From NCBI GenBank assembly GCA_913063325.1, contig CAJXYE010000025.1:1-61207 (forward strand): a DNA stretch of 61,207 nt, read 5' to 3'. The DNA comes from an uncultured Colwellia sp. GTDB taxonomy: Bacteria > Pseudomonadota > Gammaproteobacteria > Enterobacterales > Alteromonadaceae. This document shows positions 9,872 through 21,250 of the stretch, piece by piece (positions within the stretch are counted from its first letter, which is position 1; the number at the start of each line of letters is the position of its first letter). The notes beneath the pieces were generated by a model. The model searched no databases and was not told the origin of the DNA. It saw nothing but the letters and a program-made list of their open reading frames with translations. Both the position numbers and the translations under genes were made by a program.

Positions 9872-10483
9872 TTACTTAATGCTAAGTAATTCAACATCAA
9901 ATACTAACGTAGCATAAGGAGGAATAGCACCTTGTGAACCACGTTCGCCGTAAGCTAGGTCATAAGGAATAGTTAATTTCCATTTTGAACCTTCAGTCAT
10001 TAGTTGTAGTGCTTCAGTCCAGCCAGCGATAACGCCGTTTACTGGGAACTCAGCTGGTTGGCCACGTTCTACAGAGCTATCGAAAACATCACCGTTAGCA
10101 AATGTTCCGTGGTAATGAACACTTACAGTGCTTTCAGCTGCTGGTTTTTCGCCTTCACCTGTTGTAATTACTTCATATTGTAAACCAGACTCAGTTACTG
10201 TAACTTCATCACGCTTAGCATTATCAGCTAAGAATTTTTCGCCTTCAGCAGATGCTTCTTTAGCAGCAGCTTGCTCTAATTCTTGCATTTTTTTAGAAAC
10301 TACAGAGAAAGCTTCATTTAAATCTTCATCTGAAACTTGGCTAGCCGCTTTTGCTAATGCATCAGCAATACCAGCTTGTACAGCAGTGATATCAAATTCT
10401 TTAAAAGGGTTGTTGCTAAGTTGGTCACCTAATTGACGGCCTACACCATAACTTACACGTTGTTCAATAGTATCAAAACTCAT
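9872..10483 (-). CDS. fklB: FKBP-type peptidyl-prolyl cis-trans isomerase (FKBP22 class)
   Basis: Catalyses prolyl cis-trans isomerisation during folding; homologous cold-adapted FKBP22 proteins are V-shaped dimers. The 203 aa comprise an N-terminal dimerisation domain (FDTIEQRVSYGVGRQLGDQL and a long Ala/Glu-rich helix to about 100) and a C-terminal FKBP domain. The FKBP domain carries VSVHYHGTFANGDVFDSSVERGQPAEFPVNGVIAGWTEAL and IPYDLAYGERG, with the usual binding-pocket aromatics. No signal peptide is present, so it is cytoplasmic. It is monocistronic, with its own terminator. Confidence 0.95.
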   Translation of the reverse strand: MSFDTIEQRVSYGVGRQLGDQLSNNPFKEFDITAVQAGIADALAKAASQVSDEDLNEAFSVVSKKMQELEQAAAKEASAEGEKFLADNAKRDEVTVTESGLQYEVITTGEGEKPAAESTVSVHYHGTFANGDVFDSSVERGQPAEFPVNGVIAGWTEALQLMTEGSKWKLTIPYDLAYGERGSQGAIPPYATLVFDVELLSIK

Positions 10484-10703
10484 TGCTAAATAAACTCCAG
10501 ACTCTATTAGTCTTATAAATGATTAAATTGTTTTAAACTTTGTTTAAATAAAGCCAGAGGCTAAGCCAAATTAATCAAAGGTTTAAAATTACCGCAATTC
10601 TAGCATAAAAGCTCTAAAGCGAACAACTTGAAATTACTGACAAACCACAGCAACCTCATACTCTTCAGCTATAAGTTAACCCTTTATTGATTAGATTTGA
10701 AAA

Positions 10704-10738
10704 CAAAAAAGCTAGAGACTTGAAGTCACTAGCTTTTA
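10704..10738 (-). terminator. Intrinsic terminator of putP
   Basis: On the minus strand AAAGCTAGTGACTT-CAAGTCTCTAGCTTTTTT forms a long stem with one mismatch and ends in T6, about 30 bp past the putP stop codon. Confidence 0.8.
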
Positions 10739-10768
10739 TAGTTAAACGGTTATTGAGAATTAAATGAA

Positions 10769-12256
10769 TTATTTATGATGCGTTAACATTTCATCAAACT
10801 TAGTACAGATGCTATCTTCAACCGGAGGTGATAATTTACTCACTATATAAATAGCCAATGAACAAATAATAAAGCCTGGGACTATTTCATACATCAATGA
10901 GCTTAATGATTGCCCATCAATGGTGATAGGCGCAAAAACCCAAATCAATACGGTGGTAGCACCACTAATTATGCCTGCTAAAGCACCATTACGTGTCATA
11001 CCTTTCCAATATAAACAGCCAATAATAACAGGTCCAAAAGCGGCACCAAAACCTGCCCAAGCATTACTCACTAAACTTAAGATACTGCTATCACGATCGT
11101 AGGCTAAATAGATGGCAACTAAGGCAACAATAAATACTGAAATTCGGCCGACTAATACCAATTGTTTTTCGCTGGCCTCTTTATGTAAGAAGGCATGATA
11201 AAAATCCCCCGTCAGAGAGCTAGAAGTCACCAATAATTGAGACGATATGGTACTCATAATTGCAGCTAAAATAGCGGCTAATAAAAAACCAGCAATTAGT
11301 GGACTAAATAATAATTGTGATAAGACGATAAAAATTGTTTCTGCATCATCTAACTTCAACCCAGTTTTAGATACGTAAGCAATACCTGCAAAACCAGTTG
11401 CCATAGCACCAATAATAGCCACGATCATCCAGCTCATGCCAATACGGCGTGCTGTTGGCATATCCTTTACACTACGTATTGCCATAAAACGTACAATAAT
11501 ATGCGGTTGACCAAAGTAACCTAAGCCCCATGCCATGGCAGAAATAATACCTATAGCACTGACACCACTAAATATGTCTAACAACTCAGGGTTGATTGCT
11601 TCGATACTGCTTTGCATCTCAGCGATACCACCCACTTCACTTATCGCGACAATAGGTACTAACACTAAGGCAACAAACATAATACAGCCTTGAACAAAAT
11701 CAGTTAAACTGACGGCTAAAAAGCCGCCGAATAAGGTATAAGCCACAACAACACCCGCGGTAACATATAAGCCTATTTCATAATTTAGACCAAAAGAGCT
11801 TTCAAATAGCTTTCCGCCAGCAACAATACCACTTGAAGTGTAAAGTGTGAAAAACAACACAATAACAACAGAAGAAACAATTCTTAATAAACGTGACTTA
11901 TCATTGAATCGATTCTCAAAAAAATCAGGTATGGTAATTGAGTCATTAGCAATTTCGGTGTAGGTTCTAAGGCGTGGTGCAACCACCAAGTAGTTTAAGA
12001 ATGCCCCTATCACTAAACCGATGGCAATCCAAAGACTACTCAGACCGGTAATATACATAGCACCAGGTAGTCCCATTAACATCCAGCCACTCATATCAGA
12101 AGCGCCTGCAGACAATGCAGCAACACTAGGTGATAAGCTTCGACCACCTAACATGTAACCAGCAACATCACTGGTTGATTTTCTGTATGCATATAAACCA
12201 ATTAACAGCATGACTATAAAATAGAGAGTTAACGAAATTAAGGTACCGATGGCCAA
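10769..12256 (-). CDS. putP: Sodium/proline symporter PutP
   Basis: A sodium:solute symporter (SSS family) that imports proline with Na+. At 495 aa it is close to E. coli PutP (502) and has about 13 hydrophobic segments. Family hallmarks include YAYRKSTSDVAGYMLGGRSLSPSVAALSAGASDMSGWMLMGLPGAMY near the N-terminus, the GLGYFGQPHIIVRFMAI motif around 240, and the Ser/Thr-rich IMSTISSQLLVTSSSLTGDFY in TM9. No putA is visible nearby. Proline serves as a carbon source or as a compatible solute in marine bacteria. Confidence 0.93.
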   Translation of the reverse strand: MAIGTLISLTLYFIVMLLIGLYAYRKSTSDVAGYMLGGRSLSPSVAALSAGASDMSGWMLMGLPGAMYITGLSSLWIAIGLVIGAFLNYLVVAPRLRTYTEIANDSITIPDFFENRFNDKSRLLRIVSSVVIVLFFTLYTSSGIVAGGKLFESSFGLNYEIGLYVTAGVVVAYTLFGGFLAVSLTDFVQGCIMFVALVLVPIVAISEVGGIAEMQSSIEAINPELLDIFSGVSAIGIISAMAWGLGYFGQPHIIVRFMAIRSVKDMPTARRIGMSWMIVAIIGAMATGFAGIAYVSKTGLKLDDAETIFIVLSQLLFSPLIAGFLLAAILAAIMSTISSQLLVTSSSLTGDFYHAFLHKEASEKQLVLVGRISVFIVALVAIYLAYDRDSSILSLVSNAWAGFGAAFGPVIIGCLYWKGMTRNGALAGIISGATTVLIWVFAPITIDGQSLSSLMYEIVPGFIICSLAIYIVSKLSPPVEDSICTKFDEMLTHHK

Positions 12257-12517
12257 AGTAATTACCTGCTTATTATGTGCGAGTGAATAGTTAAGGGCGC
12301 TAAATTAGCAAAATTATTCAAACAAAGAAACCTTAGATAAGTAAGTCATTGTACCCGTAAAGATTGCAAACGTTAATAATTAGTAAATAGGAAGACTATA
12401 AAATGATAATTTTCTAATAAAAATACAGCAAAATCCAAAAAAATAATGCAAATAAAATGGCTATATCATATATTTAATAGTAATCGCCCTAATATCCAGA
12501 GCTAGACAATAACATTT

Positions 12518-13738
12518 ATGAATTTTTACGCTGCAAGACAACCAATTTTAGATAAAAGTAAAAAGCTTTTTGCTTATGAGCTACTTTTTCGTGACAGCAT
12601 AGATAATGTATTTCCTGATATAGATGGCGATGAAGCGACTAGCAAAATGATTGAAGCGAGTCAGTTTAATATGGGCATGAGTGAATTTACCGCTAACAAA
12701 CCTGCCTTTATCAATTTTACTCTCGATACGTTAAGCCAAGGTTACCCTGAAATGCTTGCGCCAGATGAAGTCGTTGTCGAAATTCTTGAAACGATAAAGC
12801 CAGGTAAAAAGTTATTAGCTCTATGCAAAAATTTATATGCTAAAGGTTATACGCTTGCTTTAGATGATTATGAACATCAAAACGTTTGGGCACATTTTTA
12901 TCCTTATATAAAAATCATTAAAATTGATATTCAACTGAGCAGTATAGATGATATTAAGGAAGTCCTTACAGCCATTAAAGAACATCCTCATATCAAGATG
13001 TTAGCTGAAAAAGTTGAGACCTATGAAGAATATGATCAAATGCTGCAATTAGGCTTTGATTACTTTCAAGGTTACTTCTTCGCTAAGCCAGAAATGATAA
13101 AAACAAAAAGTTTATCGCCGTCACAAATGGCGATGGCTGAACTACTTTATGAAACGTCTAAAACCGAACTTGATTTAAATAGCATTACCAGTGTATTTGA
13201 ACGAGATGTTTCGTTGTCTTATAAGTTATTGCGTTATGCAAACTCGGCAATTTTTAAACGTAGAAATGAAATATCAACCATTAAGCAAGCGTTGGTTATT
13301 TTAGGCTCAGGTGAGTTAAAACGTTTTATTGGATTAATGTTTGCTGTCACCGCAAACCCAGATAAGCCATCTGAATTAATTAATATGGCGATGACGAGAG
13401 CAAAGTTTTGTGAACTAGTCGCTCATGATATTCCCTCGCAACTTGATATATCTATTGCCTTCCTAACAGGGCTTCTGTCAATGATCGATGCGATCTTAGA
13501 TGAAGAGATGGCCACTGTATTAGATAAATTACCTTTATCAGAAGAAATCAAGAATCCCCTGTTAACTAAAAAAGGGGTAATGGCTGCATTAATTAAACTT
13601 GTAGAGTTTATCGAACAGGCCCAGTGGGATAAAACAAGCGTGGTGATAGAAAAGTTGAAGCTCGATAAAGATAAAGTTAGCGAACATTATAATCAAGCCG
13701 TAGCTTGGGCTGATGAGCAAACACAAACCGTAGATTAG
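12518..13738 (+). CDS. EAL-HDOD domain signalling protein (YuxH/CdgJ type)
   Basis: A 406-aa protein with an N-terminal EAL-like domain (1-200) and a C-terminal HDOD domain (about 205-390). The EAL signature reads ELLFR, and several canonical positions persist: FINFT, ILET, LDDYE, KID, AEKVE and FQGY. The loop DDFG is altered to DDYE, so phosphodiesterase activity on c-di-GMP is doubtful. Family members such as V. cholerae CdgJ and the HDOD class usually act as non-catalytic signalling scaffolds. It is monocistronic and divergent from putP. Confidence 0.88.
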   Translation: MNFYAARQPILDKSKKLFAYELLFRDSIDNVFPDIDGDEATSKMIEASQFNMGMSEFTANKPAFINFTLDTLSQGYPEMLAPDEVVVEILETIKPGKKLLALCKNLYAKGYTLALDDYEHQNVWAHFYPYIKIIKIDIQLSSIDDIKEVLTAIKEHPHIKMLAEKVETYEEYDQMLQLGFDYFQGYFFAKPEMIKTKSLSPSQMAMAELLYETSKTELDLNSITSVFERDVSLSYKLLRYANSAIFKRRNEISTIKQALVILGSGELKRFIGLMFAVTANPDKPSELINMAMTRAKFCELVAHDIPSQLDISIAFLTGLLSMIDAILDEEMATVLDKLPLSEEIKNPLLTKKGVMAALIKLVEFIEQAQWDKTSVVIEKLKLDKDKVSEHYNQAVAWADEQTQTVD

Positions 13739-13757
13739 CAATAATTTGATAAAGAAT

Positions 13758-13837
13758 CCAACTGACTATATCCCCTAAAAATTTATTTTTCAGTTGGTGA
13801 AATAGGCTGTTCATCTAGGTAATCAGCCTATTTTACC
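13758..13837 (+). terminator. Two adjacent hairpins downstream of the EAL-HDOD gene
   Basis: CCAACTG (13758-13764) pairs with CAGTTGG (13791-13797) in one hairpin. GGTGAAATAGGCTG (13796-13809) pairs with CAGCCTATTTTACC (13824-13837) in a second, with 13 of 14 positions paired. The second has only a short internal T-run, so it could be a terminator or an RNA end structure. Confidence 0.4.
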
Positions 13838-13880
13838 CCGAACTAATGACCAGAACCATTTAGCCATCTAAACATCCATA

Positions 13881-13908
13881 TTGACAGTTTCGATTTTACT
13901 TTTATAAT
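13881..13908 (+). promoter_or_regulatory. Consensus sigma-70 promoter for the NhaC-like antiporter
   Basis: A perfect -35 TTGACA (13881-13886) and a perfect -10 TATAAT (13903-13908) are separated by 16 bp. The predicted start is about 25 bp before the ATG at 13941, giving a short leader with little room for RNA regulation. Confidence 0.75.
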
Positions 13909-13940
13909 ACTGTAATAAAATTATTATATGTAGCTCTGTT

Positions 13941-15266
13941 ATGACCACTAAAGAAGCCCCTAAAGACAATTTATTTGCCCTACTTCCTTTTGCCATTTTT
14001 TTAGGACTATTCCTCGGTACTGGTATTGTCTTAACATTGCAAGGTGTGGATTTTGCTTTTTATCAACTTCCTGCAAGCATTGCAATTATCCCGGCAATCA
14101 TAACCTCGATGGCTTTGGGAAAATTTTTATCTAACAGTCCAATTGAAAAACAAGTTGCTCAATTTATCAGTGGCGCTGGCCATGACAACATAACAACCAT
14201 GTGTATTATTTATTTACTTGCTGGTGCTTTTGCTGTGGTAGCTAAATCTACCGGTAGTGTTGATGCAAGTGTACAGTTGGGCTTAGCAATATTCCCTGAC
14301 TATTTATTACTACCGGGTTTGTTCTTAGTGGCTGCTTTCTTATCTACCGCGATGGGTACCTCAATGGGCACGATTGCAGCCATAGCCCCTGTTGCACTTG
14401 GCTTCATTGAAACAGCAAACTTAGATGCGGCATTGGTAGCTGGTTGCTTAGTTTCTGGCGCCATTTTTGGTGATAATTTATCTATTATTTCTGATACCAC
14501 TATCGCCTCAACGCGCAGCCAAGGTGCACACATGAAAGATAAATTTCGTGTTAACTTTAAATTTGCCGTTCCTGCGGCACTTATCTGTCTGGTAATTTTT
14601 ACCGTGTTAGGTGGCGAAGTTAATCATGAGTTGGCTGGCGATGCTGCTGTCATTGGTTTAATCCCTTATGTGGTAATTCTAGTATTAGCTTTAATGGGTG
14701 TGAATGTATTTGTCGTATTAACCTTGGGTATATTGTTAGCAGCAGCAATTGGCATGGTAAGTAATGGCTATCAATTATCGGCTTGGATAAAAGATATCAC
14801 TGCAGGATTCTCCAGTATGCAAGACATCTTTATATTGTCTTTGTTTATTGGTGGTTTAAGTGAATTAGTACGTCAACAAGGTGGTTTATCCGCTTTAACA
14901 CGTGTTATAGAGACCTTAGCTAGAAAGCTAACACCAAATAATAAAAAACGCGCTGCCGGTTTTGGTATTGCAGGTCTTGCCTTTGTTTGTAACTTTTTCA
15001 CCGCGAATAACACGGTATCAATTATTGTCACGGGAGATACTGCGAAGAATCTTGCACAGGATGGTAAATTATCACCTGCAGAGTCAGCTAGTTTACTTGA
15101 TGTTTTTGCTTGTATAAACCAAGGGTTATTACCTTATGGCGCACAAGCACTTTTACTTGGTGCTACCCTACAAATATCACCGTTAGCGGTGGCGAGTCAT
15201 GCTTTTTATCCTATGATATTATTTTTTGTGGCTGGATTTTCTTTTTGGCGATTAACGGCGAAATAA
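13941..15266 (+). CDS. NhaC-family Na+/H+ antiporter
   Basis: A 441-aa polytopic membrane protein with about 11-12 hydrophobic segments. The SAMGTSMGTIAAIAPVALGF, GAIFGDNLSIISDTTIASTRSQGAHMKDKFR and NFFTANNTVSIIVTGDTAK segments are characteristic of NhaC-type (IT superfamily) antiporters. These exchange cytoplasmic Na+ for protons and contribute to sodium and pH homeostasis. The substrate is inferred from the family; some members exchange organic acids (malate/lactate). It has a consensus promoter and is convergent with the split DUF3392 gene. Confidence 0.85.
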   Translation: MTTKEAPKDNLFALLPFAIFLGLFLGTGIVLTLQGVDFAFYQLPASIAIIPAIITSMALGKFLSNSPIEKQVAQFISGAGHDNITTMCIIYLLAGAFAVVAKSTGSVDASVQLGLAIFPDYLLLPGLFLVAAFLSTAMGTSMGTIAAIAPVALGFIETANLDAALVAGCLVSGAIFGDNLSIISDTTIASTRSQGAHMKDKFRVNFKFAVPAALICLVIFTVLGGEVNHELAGDAAVIGLIPYVVILVLALMGVNVFVVLTLGILLAAAIGMVSNGYQLSAWIKDITAGFSSMQDIFILSLFIGGLSELVRQQGGLSALTRVIETLARKLTPNNKKRAAGFGIAGLAFVCNFFTANNTVSIIVTGDTAKNLAQDGKLSPAESASLLDVFACINQGLLPYGAQALLLGATLQISPLAVASHAFYPMILFFVAGFSFWRLTAK

Positions 15267-15282
15267 GCAAGAAAAAAAGACA

Positions 15283-15315
15283 CAGTATTTGTTGGCTTTG
15301 TCGCAACAAATACTG
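15283..15315. terminator. Bidirectional hairpin between convergent nhaC-like and DUF3392 genes
   Basis: A perfect 12-bp stem CAGTATTTGTTG (15283-15294) and CAACAAATACTG (15304-15315) has a 9-nt loop. On the minus strand it is followed by TGTGTCTTTTTTTC; on the plus strand there is no clear T-run. It therefore probably ends minus-strand transcripts best. Confidence 0.55.
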
Positions 15316-15330
15316 CTCCCCAGCAAAATA

Positions 15331-18006
<2,676 letters not shown>

Positions 18007-18105
18007 TCACTAAAGTTTAATAATTTGAATTAGGCCATCTTTTTTAGTATTGAATAATAAGATGGGATAAATAGAGGAATGTTTATAAAAAAGAAAAGAC
18101 CTTTA

Positions 18106-18136
18106 ATAAAAAAATAAAAACGGGCAAAAGCCCGCT
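18106..18136 (-). terminator. Intrinsic terminator downstream of zipA
   Basis: On the minus strand GCGGGC-TTTT-GCCCG is followed by a T-rich run (TTTTTATTTTTTT), about 65 bp past the zipA stop codon. Confidence 0.8.
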
Positions 18137-18201
18137 GTTATTTTATTTATTATGCCTAAGAACCGATGCGTTAATTGGTATTAAGTACTACTAATGTGTA
18201 C

Positions 18202-19383
18202 TTACTCAGCATGTCCAATACGGCTTTTGCGATCAAACTCTCTTATTTTACTGAGATAGTGTTGCTCGGTTTGTTTAGTCATGACATTACGTTTCTCATC
18301 CAGGACTTGTGCATTGAACTCTTGCGCCAATTGTTTTGCCGCGTTGAGCATTTGTTCAAATACAGAAAAAGAGTCACCTGCATTGGGTAACGTCATAAAT
18401 AAACTAACACCTCGTGTGGCAAATGTTTCCATTGTATCCAAATCGAATGAGCCAGGGTTCATGATATTGGCTAAACTAAAGGTTACTTTACCGTTACCGG
18501 CATTATCTTCATGGCGATGAAAAATATTCATTTCACCGTACTTTAAACCAAGGGTGAGTAAGCTAGGTAATAAAGCCGCACCAAACATTTGCTGATTAGC
18601 AGGCATGACTACTGATAAAATAATGACTTGGGGATCTATTTGGCTGCTAGGCTTCTCTGACTTTATAGCTTTTTCCGGTTCAATAGTATTTTCAGCAACG
18701 TTTTCACTTACCTGATTATCAAAATCAATTTCTATTTGGTCACGTTTTACATTATTTTTTACTGGGTTATTGCTAACTTTATTAATGGGCGCACGTGGCG
18801 GTTTAGCCTGCGTAACCGGTTGTTCATACAAGGGCTCAATATAAACCTTAGCTGGAGTTTTTTGAGGCTTCGCTTTAGATGGCTTTTTAACCGCTGTTAA
18901 CGTTTCATCTAGTTCACCTTTGCTGACTTGAACGCTCTTGTCTTGCTTACTTTCATCTTTAAACCAATCATCTTCAAGGCTGTTATCTAATGTCTGAATT
19001 GAACTATTATCAAACTCTTCAGAGCTACTTTCCTTTGACTGACCAGTAAGACTACCTAAGACATCCTTTTTTATTAATATTTGGCTCTTAGACAGGTCAT
19101 CTGGTAACTGAATTCCTTCAGTCAAAACATGCTCCGCCACAGCCTTGTTTTCAATATTATCCAGGTCATCTTGCGTACTAGGCTTAATTTTTACTTGCCC
19201 GACACCATCTTGGTCAAAGCCTTTGCGATCAAAGTCTCGTGTAATAGGATCGATTTTTTCTTTCGATGCTTTTAATTTGTATGGGTTTTTTTGTTTTCTT
19301 ATTGTCCATAACCCATGAATGAATATTGCAGTGATGGCAATGGCACTAAGTACAATTAAGACGTTTCTGAAGTTATCTTCCAT
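18202..19383 (-). CDS. zipA: Cell division protein ZipA
   Basis: ZipA anchors FtsZ to the inner membrane at the septum. The 393 aa show the typical layout: an N-terminal membrane anchor (VLIVLSAIAITAIFIHGLW, about 9-27), a basic stretch (RKQKNPYKLKASKEK), a long acidic and Pro/Gln-rich flexible linker, and a C-terminal FtsZ-binding domain from about 250 (VIILSVVMPANQQMFGAALLPSLLTLGLKYGEMNIFHRH). It is divergent from cysZ and upstream of ligA. It is somewhat longer than E. coli ZipA (328) because of the linker. Confidence 0.95.
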   Translation of the reverse strand: MEDNFRNVLIVLSAIAITAIFIHGLWTIRKQKNPYKLKASKEKIDPITRDFDRKGFDQDGVGQVKIKPSTQDDLDNIENKAVAEHVLTEGIQLPDDLSKSQILIKKDVLGSLTGQSKESSSEEFDNSSIQTLDNSLEDDWFKDESKQDKSVQVSKGELDETLTAVKKPSKAKPQKTPAKVYIEPLYEQPVTQAKPPRAPINKVSNNPVKNNVKRDQIEIDFDNQVSENVAENTIEPEKAIKSEKPSSQIDPQVIILSVVMPANQQMFGAALLPSLLTLGLKYGEMNIFHRHEDNAGNGKVTFSLANIMNPGSFDLDTMETFATRGVSLFMTLPNAGDSFSVFEQMLNAAKQLAQEFNAQVLDEKRNVMTKQTEQHYLSKIREFDRKSRIGHAE

Positions 19384-19754
19384 TTCGAGCCTATTACTCT
19401 CTTTATTTCTGTTTTTATGCGATTAGTATCGCTATCTAATAACAATAAACTTTATCAGAATTAAGAGAGATTTGTAACAAGTTAATGTTGTAAAAGTACG
19501 AAAGAAACTATTATACCCGTTAGCAATCAAGATGTTTGTTTCAGAGTGCTTGAGCTATTTCAATTCAATGTGCAGTAATGAAATAAGGTATATTCCAATA
19601 TAAGCTACAGCAACGATGAAGTGATGTTGCTCAAACGCTTATTTGATGGGTTTAAAGCACCTTTATTCCCACTGAAACCCTGCACTTTCAATGGTAACGG
19701 GTATATACTCACGCAAATAATATCAGTCACTTACCCTTAGGAATACCTTACCTT
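19384..19754. other. zipA-cysZ divergent intergenic region
   Basis: This 371-bp stretch holds the 5' regions of zipA and cysZ and one 194-bp inverted-repeat element (19512-19705), listed separately. I see no additional gene. Confidence 0.7.
19512..19705. repeat. 194-bp inverted-repeat element (TATACCCGTTA ends)
   Basis: Perfect 11-bp terminal inverted repeats TATACCCGTTA and TAACGGGTATA bound a non-coding unit. The similarity extends inward (CAATCAAGATG against CATTGAAAGTG, then TTTCAG on both sides). It is probably another non-autonomous element, related at the ends to the one that splits DUF3392. A degenerate piece (AATCAAGATG, then GGTTCAGTATGCTTA) recurs near 34044. Confidence 0.7.
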
Positions 19755-20510
19755 ATGTCACATTCACCTAAACAAGCTACGCATGCGCCTGTTGCTCACA
19801 GTGGTGCTAGCTATTTCTTTAAAGGTTTTAGTCTGATAAAGCAAAAAGGCATACGCCGTTTTGTATTTATCCCCTTATTAATCAATGTAGTGTTATTTAG
19901 CTTTGCCTTTAGTTATGTTTATTTAGAGCTGAGTAGCTATATGGAGCGCATTATGGCTTGGCTGCCAAGTTGGCTTGATTGGTTAAGCGTTATATTATGG
20001 CCGCTAGCGGTGATTTCAATTTTAGTTATATTCTCCTTCCTATTTAGTACCGTAGCTAATTGGCTTGCAGCGCCCTTTAATGGCTTGCTGTCCGAAAAAA
20101 TGGAAGCTATTTTATCCGATCAACCAACTCCTAAAGGTGAGATGCTTGATATCGTTAAAGATGTTCCTAGGACATTAAGCAGAGAATGGCAAAAACTGAG
20201 TTATTATGTACCTCGTGCGATTGGCTTTTTCATAATACTGTGTGTTCTTCCCATTTTTGGTCAAGTCATTTGGTTTTTATTTATTGCTTGGATGATGGCG
20301 ATACAATATAAAGATTACCCTTTTGATAACCATAAAATCCCCTTCCCTAAGATGAAAGAAATACTCAAACAAAATCAGGGGATTAGTTATAGCTTTGGTA
20401 TCACTGTTGCGCTATTTTCTATGATCCCTATTGTAAATCTAGTGGTAATGCCCGTAGCCATTTGTGGTGCAACTGCTTTATGGGTAGATCATTACCAAGA
20501 CAAAGTATGA
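19755..20510 (+). CDS. cysZ: Sulfate transporter CysZ
   Basis: CysZ (EI24 family) imports sulfate for cysteine synthesis. The 251-aa protein matches E. coli (253) and has four hydrophobic regions. Typical segments are GASYFFKGFSLIKQKGIRRFVFIPLLINVVLF, ANWLAAPFNGLLSEKMEA, and RTLSREWQKLSYYVPRAIGFFIILCVLPIFGQVIWFLFIAWMMAIQYKDYPFDNHKI. CysZ next to zipA is a conserved gammaproteobacterial arrangement. Confidence 0.95.
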   Translation: MSHSPKQATHAPVAHSGASYFFKGFSLIKQKGIRRFVFIPLLINVVLFSFAFSYVYLELSSYMERIMAWLPSWLDWLSVILWPLAVISILVIFSFLFSTVANWLAAPFNGLLSEKMEAILSDQPTPKGEMLDIVKDVPRTLSREWQKLSYYVPRAIGFFIILCVLPIFGQVIWFLFIAWMMAIQYKDYPFDNHKIPFPKMKEILKQNQGISYSFGITVALFSMIPIVNLVVMPVAICGATALWVDHYQDKV

Positions 20511-20651
20511 TACCAAGTATATTTGTCAGTAGTTGAAAGCCTTTTTATGTTCTTTTTCATGCTATTTATTGTGCTGTTATCGCGTTAGTGCTAAAGATCG
20601 TATATATTTAAAATTATATAAAAAACATCAACGTTAATGGAAGTGACTTAA

Positions 20652-21119
20652 ATGAGAGTAAAACAAGCGGTTAAGCATTTTGCATTACTTAGTATGGTAG
20701 CAGTTGCCGTTAGCGCTTGTTCTTCGACTGAAACTATTGAAGAGCAACCTACTCAAGCTCCTGTTGCTGTAGAGCCCATGATTGTCGAGCCTCTTATTCA
20801 GGAGCCAGTTATTGAAGAGCAGAAAGAAGTCAGTGCTGTAATTAATAATGGCGTTATTGAGATCCCTGTATTAAAAGATGCTCAGATTTTTGCAGAATTT
20901 AGTGACAAATTACCTGCTGTAATTAATTACTTTACCCAATCAACTGAAGCTCAAGTTATCAACTTTTATCAACAAGCCTTTGGTGAAGCTGATTCACAAG
21001 AGCGTAAACGCGACAGATTGACCCTGCAATATCAAAAGGGTGAAGAAATGATGCGCGTTGTAATTTCCCAGCAAGATAAAAAACGCCAAGTTGATATCAT
21101 TATTGAAAGTAAAAGTTAG
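20652..21119 (+). CDS. Uncharacterised lipoprotein
   Basis: A 155-aa protein with a lipoprotein signal: a hydrophobic segment FALLSMVAVAVSAC with the lipobox cysteine at residue 23. Residue S24 follows, with no aspartate at +2, so the outer membrane is the expected site. Next comes a Pro/Glu-rich spacer (about 30-58, with repeated EP) and a C-terminal alpha/beta region (LPAVINYFTQSTEAQVINFYQQAFG) reminiscent of small domains of unknown function. Length and composition suggest an envelope spacer-tethered domain. I do not recognise the family. Confidence 0.8.
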   Translation: MRVKQAVKHFALLSMVAVAVSACSSTETIEEQPTQAPVAVEPMIVEPLIQEPVIEEQKEVSAVINNGVIEIPVLKDAQIFAEFSDKLPAVINYFTQSTEAQVINFYQQAFGEADSQERKRDRLTLQYQKGEEMMRVVISQQDKKRQVDIIIESKS

Positions 21120-21191
21120 GTCTGTTTGAAGTAAAGTATAGAGTGATTTTAGCTTTCGATAACAGTCTGATACTCATTGAGATATAAATAT

Positions 21192-21230
21192 AAAAAGGGG
21201 CTTGATATTATTATATCAAGCCCCTTTTTT
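21192..21230. terminator. Bidirectional terminator between the lipoprotein and aminopeptidase genes
   Basis: AAAAAGGGGCTTGATAT and ATATCAAGCCCCTTTTTT form a long perfect stem with a 4-nt loop and T-runs on both strands. It serves both convergent genes. Confidence 0.9.
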
Positions 21231-21250
21231 ATGTTCATAATGTTATTCGC

